A stretch of DNA of 64,000 bases from Zygaena filipendulae (GCA_907165275.2 OU015669.1:3060501-3124500), one strand, 5' to 3'; shown: positions 1 through 11,529, numbered from the stretch's first letter. Notes: generated by a model from the sequence alone, not told the origin. Translations and numbers: made by a program.

Positions 1-302
1 AATTTTGAATATGCTTGAAACTCACATGTTCTTGGAAAGTGTCCTTGCAATCAACATAGGCTATTCTTTAATCGACTTAAAAAGTAGGAATTTTTAAGTT
101 TCGCGAGGTTTATGCGTAGCTCTTTATTGGATCCATCAATTTGGATGATCCAATATGTATTTGATTGGTTGTATGTTTTTAGTGATTTTACAAATAGAAA
201 CATGAAGATCGTTCAAGCAGAGAACGGAGAACGGAACTCCTCAATGGATGACACTTAACCACTAGTGGGTAGTAGAATCGTAGTTCGACAATTATCTATA
301 TA

Positions 303-500
303 CTAGCTGTACTCCGCGGTTTCACCCGCGTGAGTTTCGGAATTCCTGCAGGAACTCCAAACTTCTTTCATACTCTCCTTCTCCTTATAAAAAACACAAA
401 AAAAAAGAATTAGCGAAATTGGTCCAGCCGTTAACACGTGATGCCTTGACCAAGGGAAATAGGGATTCATTTCTATTATTTTCTATATAGGTATAACGGG
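303..500 (+). repeat. GCGGTTTCACCCGCG-family dispersed repeat, copy 1
   Basis: The segment starts with an ACTAGCTG-type end, followed by a CCGCGGTTTCACCCGCG core and a 'ttcggaattcctgcagg' stretch. The same order of motifs recurs at about seventeen places in this window in both orientations. The remainder degrades into A-rich sequence and a 'ggtccagccgttaac' motif seen in other copies. No open frame is associated. Confidence 0.7.
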
Positions 501-804
501 ATAAATTCAAACAGAATTCATACTAGAGTAGAAAAAACCAGACAAGTGCGTGTCGTACTTCGCACATTTAGGGTTCCGTACCAAATAAAGAATATAAGAG
601 CCGTCTGTGCATATAGTAGTAGAGGCAGAATACTGAGGAATCTCTTGAGCTAGATAATACAGATTTCTTCGTGAAAAATTATTTATTTAAAATTATTACG
701 CGCTCAAAAAAAACAAAAACAGACTCCGCTCCCAACGACTCGTGCCTGATAGTGCACGAACAAAAGGATTGGTTGGGTGTTAAAAAAAATGGCTAGACAT
801 AAGT

Positions 805-1040
805 GGACATAGATAAGCAATAGTGTGTTAAGCCACACTGGAGAAATTTTGAGTAAATCGTGTTTTGAAATCCTAGCGCCATTTTGTGTCAAGATTTTTT
901 TATGTTCAACACTTTGTTACATATTTAAACAATGTAATAAGGTAAACACATCATTAAAAAACGTTCTGTACCTCACAATAAATAGTTCTGTATCAATAAC
1001 TTAATTTTGTGGGTTAACATGTTATTGCTTATCTGCGTCC
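805..1040. mobile_element. MITE family Y, copy 1
   Basis: The ends are imperfect inverted repeats: the left reads GGACATAGATAAGCAATAG and the right, reverse-complemented, reads GGACGCAGATAAGCAATAA. A second copy in the opposite orientation lies at 32747-32983, with matching interior blocks such as the 'acattgtttaaatatgta' region. At about 236 bp with no coding capacity, this is a non-autonomous DNA transposon. No clear target duplication is visible here. Superfamily not assigned. Confidence 0.75.
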
Positions 1041-2132
1041 AAATAAACATTGACTTCTCAGTGTTTAGATTGATTCTTCTCAGTGTTTAGATTGATTCTA
1101 CTTCTGATTGTATTCGTGAGGGTTATAGACTTCTTAATAAAGGAGGAGCTCCTCTCGGATCCCATCCAATTATTTTGACAGGAGATGTCTCTGAAGAGTG
1201 TCACAACTGTCATAGTTGATAAAACTCGTTTGGGTAAATAATTGACTTGGACTACTAAAATTTCTTTGAAATTCAATTCCACCTGTTGTGTCGGAGATGC
1301 CGTGTACTCAATGTAGGTATACAATTACTCTATACCTTTTAAAGAGTACCGTATAATGAGCTGACTGATAGAAAACGCTTTGCTAGGTCTGGGAACTTGA
1401 ATTTTTCTCGAGACTTGTTAATGTTAAAGGTTTTTAAGAAATTCAATCCCTAATGCACAGAGAAAAATAGGTGAAACACAAGTAAACCCGCAGAAAAGTG
1501 CTCGTAAATACGAGTCCCAACTATTTTGATTATTCTCAGTTTCAATAGCTGGCAATAATTACCGTATTAGGTTGATAATAATAAAGTATAAAAAATTTCA
1601 GTAAGTCATTGGAAGCTAATCTAAATCTTATATTTTTTCATACCAAATTGACTGTCATTTTCCCTTTAACAAACCCAGTAATTAATGATAAAATATTAAT
1701 TAAGTCTAGCAGACTCACTTAATACCTACTTATTGTAAATTACTGGAGGTCAGGTACAGTAAAGTACTTTACTGAAGTTCGAAATGTATAATAATAATAA
1801 TATGTGATATTACTTTAATACTAACATCTTGGAAAATTAGGTAAAGACTATGCACCTATATTTGCTAACTACCCATTAAACACCTCTTGCCTTGCTTTGT
1901 TGCAGTATCTTAGCAATCTTTTGTTATTCCTATAAAAACAATATACATTCGTAAACTAGAGATTTTATTTCTTGCTGATGCAAATGATGCAAATTTTTGC
2001 ACCTCTTTGGTTGCACAGTATTAGTTTTTAATGTCTCTTTCTACCTTTTTTGACGAGTTGAGCATGTTTCGGTACAAATTTAACATGTATGCGACTTAAT
2101 ATCTACACAATTATGTCGTCACCGCTACTTAC
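1041..2132. other. Non-coding; probable intron of the minus-strand gene
   Basis: This lies just downstream (minus-strand sense) of the splice donor at 2131-2132, so it is probably intron. It contains a direct duplication of about 22 bp ('ctcagtgtttagattgatt' twice, 1058-1101). A minus-strand frame across 1058-1324 shows no recognisable domain. No further exon of the gene was recognised before the left edge. Confidence 0.45.
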
Positions 2133-2328
2133 TTGTCATGAAAATGTTTGTTGCTGGTTGCGTATGAGTCGAATATGTAATTCAACATTGGAGAATCAGA
2201 TTTCCCTTTCCTCATCTGCTGACGCCTAGGTTTCCTCGTTGCTTGCACGTTGTGCCTGAGGACCGTTGGTTGATGGGGTACCGTGCTCCAAGGGGGCATC
2301 ATTATGCTGTTCGCTTCAGTGCCTGCTT
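2133..2328 (-). CDS. Second coding exon of a secreted or membrane protein (possibly Dpr/zig-8-like Ig family)
   Basis: On the minus strand a good acceptor (TTATTTTGCCAG) precedes this 196-nt exon and a consensus donor (GTAAGT) follows it. The frame is open throughout and joins in phase to the exon at 2524-2621, whose last base G plus AA makes a Glu codon. It encodes a low-complexity, basic linker (PPWSTVPHQPTV, then RKPRRQQMRKGKSD) followed by a conserved-looking block, MLNYIFDSYATSNKHFHDK. That block reminds me of the stretch just before the first Ig domain in insect Dpr / zwei-Ig (zig-8-like) cell-surface proteins, but this is recollection, not a search result. No Ig domain is in the window; it would lie in exons beyond the left edge. 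Exon structure fairly sure, family identity tentative. Confidence 0.6.
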
Positions 2329-2523
2329 CTGGCAAAATAAATTGTGATTTGGGGGTTAATTCGTTGAAATATTATTAAATATGGAAAAGTGTCCTGTGGA
2401 ACATGTACCTGTTAGTATTAAGTAAGACCTATCATAAAATGTTTTTGACCTCCATTCCGCTGTGATCTTTAATTATCCTGACCAGGTTAGGTGAGGTTCT
2501 AATCTTGTAACATATGTACAAAC

Positions 2524-2621
2524 CTGTAACATTGTCCTGGGGTGCGATGGCCCTCGTGAGCACTGCCATCAGCAGCACGAGACGGTGCATGCCGCCGCAT
2601 CCTACCCGCCGAGCAGGCTCT
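2524..2621 (-). CDS. First coding exon: 5' UTR end, start codon and signal peptide
   Basis: A minus-strand acceptor (TTCTATTTGTCCAG) ends at 2622, so at least one upstream 5' UTR exon should exist. The exon is GC-rich compared with its surroundings. The start chosen is the ATG at 2590-2588. It gives MHRLVLLMAVLTRAIA, a short n-region plus hydrophobic core typical of a signal peptide, then PQDNVT, and the donor is ACAG|GTTTGT. Twenty-two codons plus one base are encoded, and the phase matches the exon at 2133-2328 exactly. The frame is also open upstream of this ATG and another ATG (MRRHA...) exists in a different frame, but only the MHRL frame continues into the next exon. Likely the N-terminus of a secreted or type I membrane protein. 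Confidence 0.6.
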
Positions 2622-3754
2622 CTGGACAAATAGAACAAATCCTTGAATTCGTAACTCGATTATACAGAGATTGACAAAAGTGTTTACATATTTCTGCTGC
2701 TGACTGTACATGTGGCCAGACCTTGACCAGACAATCTGGGAAAGCCAGGAATTTCAATGTGGTCACAAATCTCACGCCATCAATTAGGACTCCGCGAGAA
2801 ATAAGATTATACTAAGATTATACTAAGATTATACTACATATGTAGATATGAAACTTGTAAACGCTTACCATCTAGCGAGATTTTCAATGAATAACGCTCC
2901 AAGTTGGAAAAAATCAGAAACGTTCTTAAAATGCTGTGAGTGTTAAATTTACACATCATTATAGTCCAAGTGTTGATTTTTTCTTCATTCAGCAGTTAAC
3001 ACAGAAAGACAGAAGGCAAAAAATATAAGAGATGAGAAGAGAAGAATTAGTACCAGAACCAGTTTAGTAAAATAAAAAACGATGTACAAATTACAATATT
3101 ACACTGCGTATCACATTCTTTGGAAAACCATAAATCGTGTATCCTCCTAATAAAAACATTTAGTGCGCCGCGGCATTAACCATATCAGCTATCAACTGCA
3201 CCCTTTTTATTATGAAATTACACAGTGAGACTCGCCGTTTCCCGCCGACAAGTTAATGCTAGGGAACATTTTCATTTCATTAGAAACCAACCGGTTGGGC
3301 AGCTTTTCATTATACATTATGAATTTATGGCGGACATAAAATTTCATATAATTCATAACTTTTTATGACTGTGCATAAATGTTAAATGATTACTTTCAAA
3401 GGTAAGCTCATGTGGATTGGGGAGATAAGGTATCATAATTGTTACTGTAACAGAATTTAACGACCGAAATGGATCCCTAGTCTCTATCCGAAATATAATT
3501 TTGCACAAAAGTTTGAGTAATGTCCAATACGGAATTTTAGAATATTGCCTCAATAGAATGACTTTTTTGCTGTTTGATGATACTTCTAAAAAGTTTCATT
3601 TTTTCAAATATAATAATTATAGATAATCTGGATGCCAGAGTTCCAGTCATAAAAGTGGGAGGTAAATGCAAACAGTTAACACGTTATTGTATCATTACCT
3701 TTCTGTAGAGCGAAAGTAAAAATAAGATTTTTTTTAACAGTAAAAGGTATTTTT
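2622..3754. other. No gene seen; intronic or intergenic
   Basis: AT-rich DNA upstream (minus sense) of the exon at 2524-2621. An 11-bp unit (AAGATTATACT) is repeated three times at about 2802-2834. No domain, splice-bounded exon or repeat family was recognised in the rest. Confidence 0.4.
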
Positions 3755-4168
3755 TAATACAGTTGCTCAAAAAGTGGCGTATTGCAGGGACGTTTAGCGT
3801 TCGGGATGTGGGCTATTACATACTCGAGCTTTTTGTTTAGCTTTCCCGAACTCGTGCGTTCTCTTTGCCAACTGTCAAAAATGGCGACACGACTTTGACA
3901 CACTTTTTGCATTGCGAAACGTAGGTTTCGCATTACTAATACGACTAGCGCCATCTCTTGATCACAGTTGGAACTTAGTTGAGTTTGTTGTGTTTTTGAT
4001 ATTTTATTAAATTGCTTAATTTTTTCGTAACTGTATTAAAAATAGTTGTTCAGTACACGTGCGGAACCGTCATTGCAACTAGTTCCGACTGTCAACCCTC
4101 ACCTTCGGCTGCGCCTCGGCTCGGGTAGACATTTGTCGGAACTCTTTGCAATGACAGACTTTCCGCAC
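3755..4168. repeat. Probable composite repeat ending in an imperfect inverted repeat
   Basis: The right part (4059-4168) folds on itself. GTGCGGAA followed by 'gtcattgcaa' and 'agttccgac' on the left matches, reverse-complemented, the right arm ending TTTCCGCAC at 4168, with arms of about 35-44 bp around a GC-rich loop. The left part, with 'cagttgctcaaaaagtgg' and 'cgacacgactttgacacac', resembles a repeat I recall from other lepidopteran genomes. No second copy is present in this window. Confidence 0.4.
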
Positions 4169-7100
4169 TTATAATGAAATATACTATATTTACTTTGCAA
4201 TAACCTTTCTTCATAACTTCATTTTTTTTTCTTCATATTATGTAGATTCGTAAATATGACAAGGGTTACGTTTGTAGTTGGTACTGAAATACAAATTGTC
4301 ATCCGAAGCGATGTGCTCCCAAAAGGATAACCTTTCCAATTCTAATAATAACGTTAAAAGGATTGGGATGGCCCCTTGAGAGTTCCTTATGGTTGACAAA
4401 CATGGAGCAGGCCGTCGTGAGTTATATTGACGAAGGATTATTAACGATGTCATAATCGAAGGTTTTGTACACTTGGAGTTAAAGTTCGCGTATAATGTTT
4501 AGGAGGTTTATTATTTAACTTATTTTATGTCTTGTCTAAACTCTATTTACATTAATAGGGATTCTAACGTAACTAAAAGCGATATGAGCACTGTTATAAT
4601 GTAATTCAGAAAATTAGATTTATAATGATTAAAACAAACTTTTATGTAACTGAAGTCAGAACCAACTCGGATATCATAATTGAGGTTATAAATAAAATAA
4701 AAATAACAACTAAAAATGACAATAAAATATAAGGATAAGTACAGATTTTAACAAATAGTTTGACTCTACTTTTTTCTTCAATACAAGACTTAACATACTG
4801 TCTTACTTGTATTTAAGCATATACGAGTAAAAATACTACAATACTAGTAAGAAAGTTGTAAATAGTAATAATAATAACTTAATTTAAATAGTTATTATTT
4901 CTTAAGTTAAGTTTTAATTTATTACTGTTTAATTATTTTCGTCTGTGTTGTTCTGTGTATTCATTTGTGTTGTGTGTCTTTTTTTGCTTCAATAAATCTT
5001 TTTTTCTTTCTATTTAAGAAATAAAAAGAAATATCTAAGTCCAATTACATTTATTTCGTTTGTTACACGATTTTTTGTTATAAAATTAACGTAGTATAAA
5101 ATTTTGTTCTCTTTAATAAGCTTTGAAATTTCGTAATACATAAAAAAATACTACAAAATTGAAGATATTATAATCTCGTTATTAATAACAAGTTAATTGT
5201 ATTTGATGTAAATTACAGTAGGTGGGGCACGTTGCACGTAGAGCTGGCGGCTGGATGTTGGGACAGAGAGCCCTCGAGTAGCAGCAGAGTTGATGTGGAA
5301 AAAACTTCCAGCAATGGCCTGGTGATTGACTGTCGGGGCTGACTAAATAATAGTGACACAGAACCGGCTGTGGCTAGGACTTTGTTCAGTGATATAAACT
5401 TTTGTGTCATCATGATTTACATCGTTTCACGATCCTCAATCATTACTGGTCTCAACTGGTTGCCAGCATCATGAGCGCTCGCCAGGCTGCGGTATTTTGA
5501 ACCTGATTAACCAAGGCACGGAAACTATAGCTGGCTTCCTAAAAGATTATTTAAGTCGAGACACGATTTTGCCACGATTCTTTTTGCCTTCAGAAACGCT
5601 AAAGAAAATATTATAAGCTAGTCTTAATGAAGATTATATTGTTAAAACAAAAAGAAAACAAGACCGCAAAGAAGTAGAATCAACGTGTTTTTTTTTTATT
5701 TTCGCAATTTTTCAAGCGGAAAAAGATACCTAATTGCTGTCATAACAAATTTGAATTCCCACAATAGTAGTAATAATAAAGGAATTATATTCAACAGGCA
5801 CCCACCAAAAAAAGTCGCGTAATTAAATGCGAATGTATAAAGAAATAGACAGGAAAGACATTAAACTAATTACCTTTGGGACTGACGCACCCACAGACAT
5901 TCCGTGACTGCGTATATAACGTTGGCTCTACAGCTACGCACATTCGTATTAACGTCGGGTATTATGCCAAATGTAATTGTATCTAATGAATTTAGAAGCT
6001 TTTAACGCACACCCTAAAAAAATGCGTCACCAAAAATGTTTCAAGCAATTAGAAAATACAATAGATAGGTACGCTGCACGCTGGTTTCGCACACTTGAGA
6101 GTAAAATTTCAAGGTCAAATTCGAGTGGATATTGAACGAAATTGTTTGATGTGAAGAGGTATCACTTCAGTTACTTTTATTTTAATTCTACGGAGTTGCA
6201 AGCATTCTTTGCGCCATAGGCTAGCAGTGAAATTTTGGCGAATATACACATTTTAGTGTTCCAAATACGTGGTAAGACGAAATAGACATCACAGTGTGAT
6301 GTGACTTAATAAATAAATTTATCGAAAAGAACATAAATTATTGGGTGTACAAATTAATTCGATCCGTTTTTCGTTAATAATAAAACTAATTGTAGGTAAA
6401 CGTCTCTTAAATTAGTTGAACATTTTTAACAGAGAGGGAATACTTACAGGAGATGAATTAAAAAATGCCGCAAGGCATTAAGTTCGCCATTTCTATTTAC
6501 TGTGCAATAATAATAAATAATTTGTATTTACCGCGGTAATTTCGGTGTTCCCGCAGGGATAATTCAGGGATAATGTAGCATTCTAATGGTGAAAGAATTT
6601 TTGGAATCAGTCCAGTAGTTTTTAAATCAAATCGTAACAAACAAAAAATTTAATTTATCCTCTTTATAACATGAATTTAGATGAGATTATTTGACAGTTA
6701 AAAATTAACAACCCCTTAGCTTTAAAATGGTAGGTAGTAATAATAATAATTATCAAGATAAAGCCACGACTACCACGGGTACCAAAACTTCCTAGACTCG
6801 GGGAGAAGATGCAGCAAGTTTGCAAACTGTTACTAAACTAATGTTAGCTAGCTCAAGCTACGCGTCAATTTCACGGATACGCGCATGTAAAATTCTAATC
6901 GAGCACTTCAAGTGTAGTTTAACAAGTAAGAGTAAATATACCTTCACAACTGTGTGAATTTAAAAGTATTTTAGAAGCGGTTGCGGTACAGATGCTGTTA
7001 CTTCGCCAAGTAGTTGCGTCTGATCACTATCCTATTCATTTTATTTACTTGGATTTTTTTATTAGAAAAGGCATAAACAACCTCTGCGACTCTAGAGAAC

Positions 7101-7591
7101 CTATGGCTATAGGTCCATCCTAGTTTCTTCTATATTAAGCAAGTGTAAATAAAATAACATCTGTCCTGCAATAACATTGTGTATTCATAATTCAGGACGA
7201 CGTCAGTACATGGAGCTCAGCACAAACGGCATTATATGGAAAATAAAAATAAAACAAAAAACCGCCAGTGTTCAAATTAAAAAGTCGAAAAATAGATTCT
7301 ACTATCTACTATCCGATTCTATCTGACCGTATCCGAACCCGACATGAGTTCTAACCCAGTCTAACTTTCTTACTAATATTATTGTTTTTTTGACAGTTCC
7401 GTAATGACTAACGAATTGTCAAGGCATAACTGGTAGGGCCTGGATTAGATACATAGGTTTAGTAGATTTCGTCCCAGAAAATGTACACTTCCCAAAAGAA
7501 AGGTGCAACCACGGGAAACAACCAGTGTTATTAGGTACCTATTGTGCTTCGTATATACCTACTAAGTAAACTAAGCCCACTTGTAGATCGG
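4169..7591. other. No gene seen; AT-rich intergenic or intronic DNA
   Basis: Mostly AT-rich sequence without splice-bounded open frames. At 5218-5275 a plus-strand frame reads GHVARRAGGW, faintly like the C-terminal region of RTE-type LINE ORFs, but it is too short to call. A degraded copy of the GCGGTTTCACCCGCG-family repeat lies at about 6528-6660 ('taccgcggtaatttcggtg'). Confidence 0.4.
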
Positions 7592-7714
7592 CAATCAACC
7601 CAGTTTAAACCTAGTGATTGTGTTCCTTTACGCCGGGTATACCTATTAGGTAATACGCAGAACAACTACTTCGCGTTATGACTATTCAAATCGCGAGTTA
7701 GGCATTAAAATAGT

Positions 7715-7812
7715 TAGACCTACCATGATATAGGCCAGCAGAGAGAAAGAATAACCGTTACCTTAGACCTACTATGATATAGGTCAGCAGCGAGAAAGAG
7801 TAACCGTCCTTA
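7715..7812. repeat. Two-copy 49-bp tandem repeat
   Basis: TAGACCTACYATGATATAGG and the following 'cagcagmgagaaagartaac' occur twice with a period of 49 bp, starting at 7715 and 7764, with a few substitutions. It lies inside the 7592-9207 segment. Confidence 0.8.
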
Positions 7813-7888
7813 ACCGTTACTACCTACCTACTAACCTACGACTAGTGTAAGTGTAACCACGAGGAACGAGGTAACTTTCTTTCCCTTC

Positions 7889-7940
7889 GGAGCATAATGT
7901 GCAATACGCAAAATGTGCACTACATTGCACATTATGCTCC
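7889..7940. repeat. Perfect 17-bp hairpin with 18-nt loop
   Basis: GGAGCATAATGTGCAAT (7889-7905) is the exact reverse complement of ATTGCACATTATGCTCC (7924-7940). The loop contains a further 'atgtgcac'. No coding context. Confidence 0.85.
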
Positions 7941-8807
7941 AAGTACTTTCCTTTACTCCTTTGGGATGGGACATTGTTTTTCGACATTCTTGTTTTTTTA
8001 CAGATTATAGACATTTTGATATCTATCTATACTTCTAGTAAGTATATATTTTAGTAAATTATAGTCTGTTATTTATTATAATGAAACTATTCAGTATTAA
8101 TAAACAATTTTTTTTAAATTTTATTAGTTTCCTACATAATCCATTAAAACATATAAACTTAAATTAGCCCTTTCTGCTGTTATATTATCACTTAAAAATG
8201 CCAAATTGAAAATTAAATAATTTATAGAGTTATATTTTAGTGACTATGAATTTTCTGTAACTCTTTTTTGATTTTACAAAGATTTTTACTGAAGTATAGT
8301 CCAGTTACATCGTTATTTTGCAATTTTCCCAGCTCCTTTTTGTATCTTGAATTGAAAATCATATCTATTCTTCTTCTCCTGTTCCCTTCAAATAAGCTCT
8401 GTTTCAGTTTAAGATTTTGCCACAGTGCCTCTTTTTTAACTTAAATAAGAAATGGATAAATGACAGTTTGCCCTTCATCCGAGAATTCAATCGTTTATGC
8501 CAGCCTTCCAAAGTGTATCCACCTTTTTTATTTCTTATAAGTTGAATATTATCTTTCGAATTCATATTAAAAAATATATAAACAACAATTTAGATTAAAA
8601 CGCAAATTCAATTCAATTTGTTCATAAGTGGCGTTTCCTCAGAAGAATAAGGCGTTTCCTTGATAATCTTTTGTTTACGATGACAATAATGTAATTTTAA
8701 AGTATCATTATGATAGAACATTCGAAATTGTAAGTGGTCAGATATATACAATAAGAAGTTTGCATACGGAAATAATGTTTAGGCATAACGCGATGTAGAC
8801 TAGAAGC

Positions 8808-9009
8808 GGAGCTAGGATGCGCAAGATGATATGTTTATCGAACGAAAGATAAAATTGTCGACACGACAAATATTTGTGGGCGTAAAGCAAAAAAGTGCAG
8901 TAGTGGGGTATTGAGTTAAGACTAGATTCGGTTAAACATTTTTTACCACTGGTAGACAAAACGATATATTATATCGATAAAATTTTATCATATTGCGCAT
9001 CCTAGCTCC
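8808..9009. repeat. Inverted repeat with 23-bp arms, small MITE candidate
   Basis: GGAGCTAGGATGCGCAAGAT followed by GAT (8808-8830) matches the reverse complement of 8987-9009 at 22 of 23 positions. The 156-bp centre has no frame of interest. It lies within the 7592-9207 segment and may be a separate small inverted-repeat element. Confidence 0.5.
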
Positions 9010-9207
9010 ACATGTAAGATTCAGGTATACAGAGAAGTAGTTTTTAAGCGAAGTAGACAAACGGCGAAATAGGCAAACAGACACTTAGGCTGAAAGCTAA
9101 TCGAAAATGAAGTTTAGTCATAACGCGAAGTAGTTGTTCTGCGTATTAGGTATACCCGGCGTAAAGGATTGTGTTTAAACCCAAGCACCACGGCACCGGG
9201 TTGATTG

Positions 9208-9707
9208 TCTATCTATGTATGACTGTTGTGAGTCTAGTAGTTAGGTGTGGGTCGAGTCGGTACTTATAACTAAATATGTATATTATGAAAACGCCCTAAT
9301 GGTTGAGCTAAAATTTCATGTTTAGTAGACAATAATATTCCAGTGGTATATGCTGTTAATAGTCATCAAAACAACATTAATACAAGACAATGTACTTTGG
9401 AATTTGCACAAACAGTCTGATATTCTGTTATCACAACCTAATCACAACAAGTGACTCAACTTTAAAGTGGTCGTGACTTGGTAGTTGGTGTAGAGTTAGT
9501 CGAGATAATACGAGCGCAGCCGCAAGCCAACATAATTGTGGCTTTCAATCTGATAAGACAAAGTATGTTTAGGAAAATTTGACAAAAAAAAAAAACGATT
9601 TCAATGTCTAATCGTCTGTCGTCCACTAAGCGGATTAATAATTATAACGTTAGATTATAATCTATCTCGTGAGATTGTAAACTGTCAAAAGATTGTGAAC
9701 GGTAATA
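9208..9707. other. No gene seen; flank of Pao element 1
   Basis: AT-rich DNA with a poly-A run at about 9583. Nothing recognised. The 5-bp sequence TACTG at 9708-9712 is the left target duplication of the neighbouring retrotransposon. Confidence 0.4.
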
Positions 9708-9712
9708 TACTG

Positions 9713-9974
9713 TGTATTTGAGGAATAGCTGAGTGGTCTGTATAAATGATTTGCTGCAAAACCAACTTAGATTTCGAATGCTTTATTGCGAATTTTATGA
9801 TACAAAATTTATGACAAAAAAATGCGTATGTAATGCGTTGAGTGCCGTTAAATTGCAAGTGAAGGTGACATGTGTGGCTCCCTGCCTCCCGCGCTTTTCT
9901 TTTCTCCGTCTACTTCGCTGCATTAGCATTGCTCATGTTAAATAATTAGGCGCATGTAACTTTGATTCTGAACA
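9713..9974 (-). repeat. 3' LTR of Pao element 1
   Basis: 262 bp, identical by eye to 16468-16729 at a constant offset of 6755. The plus-strand ends are TGTATTTGAGG and TTCTGAACA. The left flank TACTG is duplicated beyond the other LTR. Confidence 0.95.
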
Positions 9975-9975
9975 T

Positions 9976-9986
9976 GCCCCCCCGCG
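9976..9986 (-). other. Polypurine tract of Pao element 1
   Basis: On the minus strand CGCGGGGGGGC lies next to the 3' LTR, in the position expected for the plus-strand DNA primer. Confidence 0.7.
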
Positions 9987-10002
9987 TTGAAAGGCGTGCC
10001 TT

Positions 10003-11529
10003 TCAACTAGACTTTGTGGATTCTCCCTCGTTCACGATTGGTAGAGGACATAGCTTGTGAACTGCTCTTCGCACAACGCCCTTATTCGTGCGAATATCTG
10101 CCACTCGGATTACGTTGTCCTTGCCCATGTGTACCTCTTCAACTCTGCCAAGACACCACTTCATTGGAGGCAAGGCGTCTTCTTTTACGAGTACCATGGT
10201 GCCCTTTTCGAGGCATCCTTTCGAAGTGCGCCATTTTGTTTTTTGCTGCAATTCGGTGACATATTCTTTATGCCACCGTGTCCAAAAATGCTGCCGTAGT
10301 TGCTCAACTCGCTCCCAGCGTTGTAGCCTGAGTGGATTGATGTTCTCAACACTTGGACTAGGCAGTGCTGTCAAAGGTCGTCCAACCAGAAAATGACCTG
10401 GAGTGAGGGGAGAAAGGTCGTTGGGATCTGTGGATATGGGTGCAAGTGGTCGAGAATTTAATATTGACTCTATTTGAACTAAAACTGTGTATAATTCTTC
10501 AAATGTAAGATTTGAATTGCCTAATATTCTAACTAAATGATGCTTAACTGACTTTACTCCGGCCTCCCACAGACCGCCAAAGTGGGGTGCATACGCAGGG
10601 ATGAATTTAAAATCAATGCCATCGTTAGCCATGGTTTCTACTAAAATTGCGGAATTTCGCTTTATAAATTGAGTTATTTCGTTCATGGCACCTACAAATT
10701 GCGTACCATTATCGGAAAACATGCAGGAGGGTTTCGAACGCCGTGCGATAAATCTACGTAAAGCTGCTATATATGCGTCTTTCGTCAAATCTGAGACTAA
10801 TTCGAGGTGGACTGCTTTGGTGGTGAAGCACACAAAGATCGCAATGTAAACCTTGACTAATCTACATCCACGACCCCGTCTGTCAGCAGATAAAAGTGGC
10901 CCAGCATAGTCCACACCAGTGGTTTGAAAAGGGTACCCAGGATCGAGACGCTGCTGAGGAAGTTGACCCATGATGGGGCTGATCGTTTGAGCTCGCATCC
11001 TAGAACACCTAACGCATCGGTGTACAACAGATCTGGCCATATTCCGTCCGCCTAGCGGCCAAAACCGTTGCCTAATAGACGATAATAATAATTGTGGTGC
11101 GGCGTGGAATAATCTTAAATGTTCGTCGAGGAAAATAAGATTTGCGATTGGGTGCTTGCATGAAATTAAAATGGGGTGCTTCATATCGAATCCGAAGTTT
11201 GAATTTTGCAATCTACCACCTACCCTAATTAAACCAGAATCGATGAATGGAGATAACCGCGTCAACCTATTCTTTTCGGGCAATTTTTTACCATTTATGA
11301 GCAATTGGTATTCTTCAAATGATTGCATTTGCGCGATTCTTAGTAATGCTTTGAATGCCTTATACATTTCATTTGCAGAGAGTGAGCCCAGTAATCTGGC
11401 TTTAGAATTACTTGGTTTGCTATTGTGGATGAATCGTAAAACATATGTGAACGTTCTTCTCAATTTTGACAGTTTGGAGAAGCAACTGAATTCTATGGGT
11501 GGCTCTATAGATGTTAGATGTGCAATCAA
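10003..11529 (-). CDS. Pao integrase with C-terminal DUF5641 domain
   Basis: An uninterrupted 508-codon frame, the 3' part of pol. An N-terminal zinc-binding module is visible around residues 140-180 (HLRLFH, i.e. H-x4-H, then CVRC). The rve catalytic core follows with its three acidic residues: Asp in TGVDYAGPL, Asp in FSDNGTQFVGA and Glu in GGLWEAGVKS, with 48 residues between the last two. The C-terminus (DPNDLSPLTPGHFLVGRPL, then WTRWHKEYVTEL and LPPMKWCLGRV) is the DUF5641 domain typical of BEL/Pao. The first Met is only the first in the open frame; in a working element integrase is cut from a gag-pol polyprotein, so the true N-terminus lies upstream. It inserts the cDNA copy into chromosomes in the nucleus. 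It looks catalytically complete although the rest of pol is broken. Confidence 0.92.
   Translation of the reverse strand: MIAHLTSIEPPIEFSCFSKLSKLRRTFTYVLRFIHNSKPSNSKARLLGSLSANEMYKAFKALLRIAQMQSFEEYQLLINGKKLPEKNRLTRLSPFIDSGLIRVGGRLQNSNFGFDMKHPILISCKHPIANLIFLDEHLRLFHAAPQLLLSSIRQRFWPLGGRNMARSVVHRCVRCSRMRAQTISPIMGQLPQQRLDPGYPFQTTGVDYAGPLLSADRRGRGCRLVKVYIAIFVCFTTKAVHLELVSDLTKDAYIAALRRFIARRSKPSCMFSDNGTQFVGAMNEITQFIKRNSAILVETMANDGIDFKFIPAYAPHFGGLWEAGVKSVKHHLVRILGNSNLTFEELYTVLVQIESILNSRPLAPISTDPNDLSPLTPGHFLVGRPLTALPSPSVENINPLRLQRWERVEQLRQHFWTRWHKEYVTELQQKTKWRTSKGCLEKGTMVLVKEDALPPMKWCLGRVEEVHMGKDNVIRVADIRTNKGVVRRAVHKLCPLPIVNEGESTKSS

Larger units (their letters stand above)
7592..9207. mobile_element. 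Candidate non-autonomous DNA transposon with about 93-bp inverted ends
   Basis: The segment 7592-7684 and the reverse complement of 9115-9207 share a long, nearly collinear match. It includes CAATCAACCC, then 'cctttacgccgggtatacct' and 'aatacgcagaacaactactt', then CGCGTTATGACTA. Small indels separate the arms. The 1.6 kb between them has no transposase-like frame. This fits an internally rearranged DNA transposon, but an inverted duplication of unrelated origin cannot be excluded. No target duplication was identified. Confidence 0.5.

Noticed and set aside
5213..5413. 66-codon minus frame and a short plus frame resembling a LINE C-terminus
   Set aside because: Too short and interrupted to assign; the similarity is only to a handful of residues.
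9733..9945. 70-codon plus-strand frame, found again at 16488-16700
   Set aside because: Both lie inside the LTRs of Pao element 1 on the non-coding strand; the duplication is explained by the LTRs.
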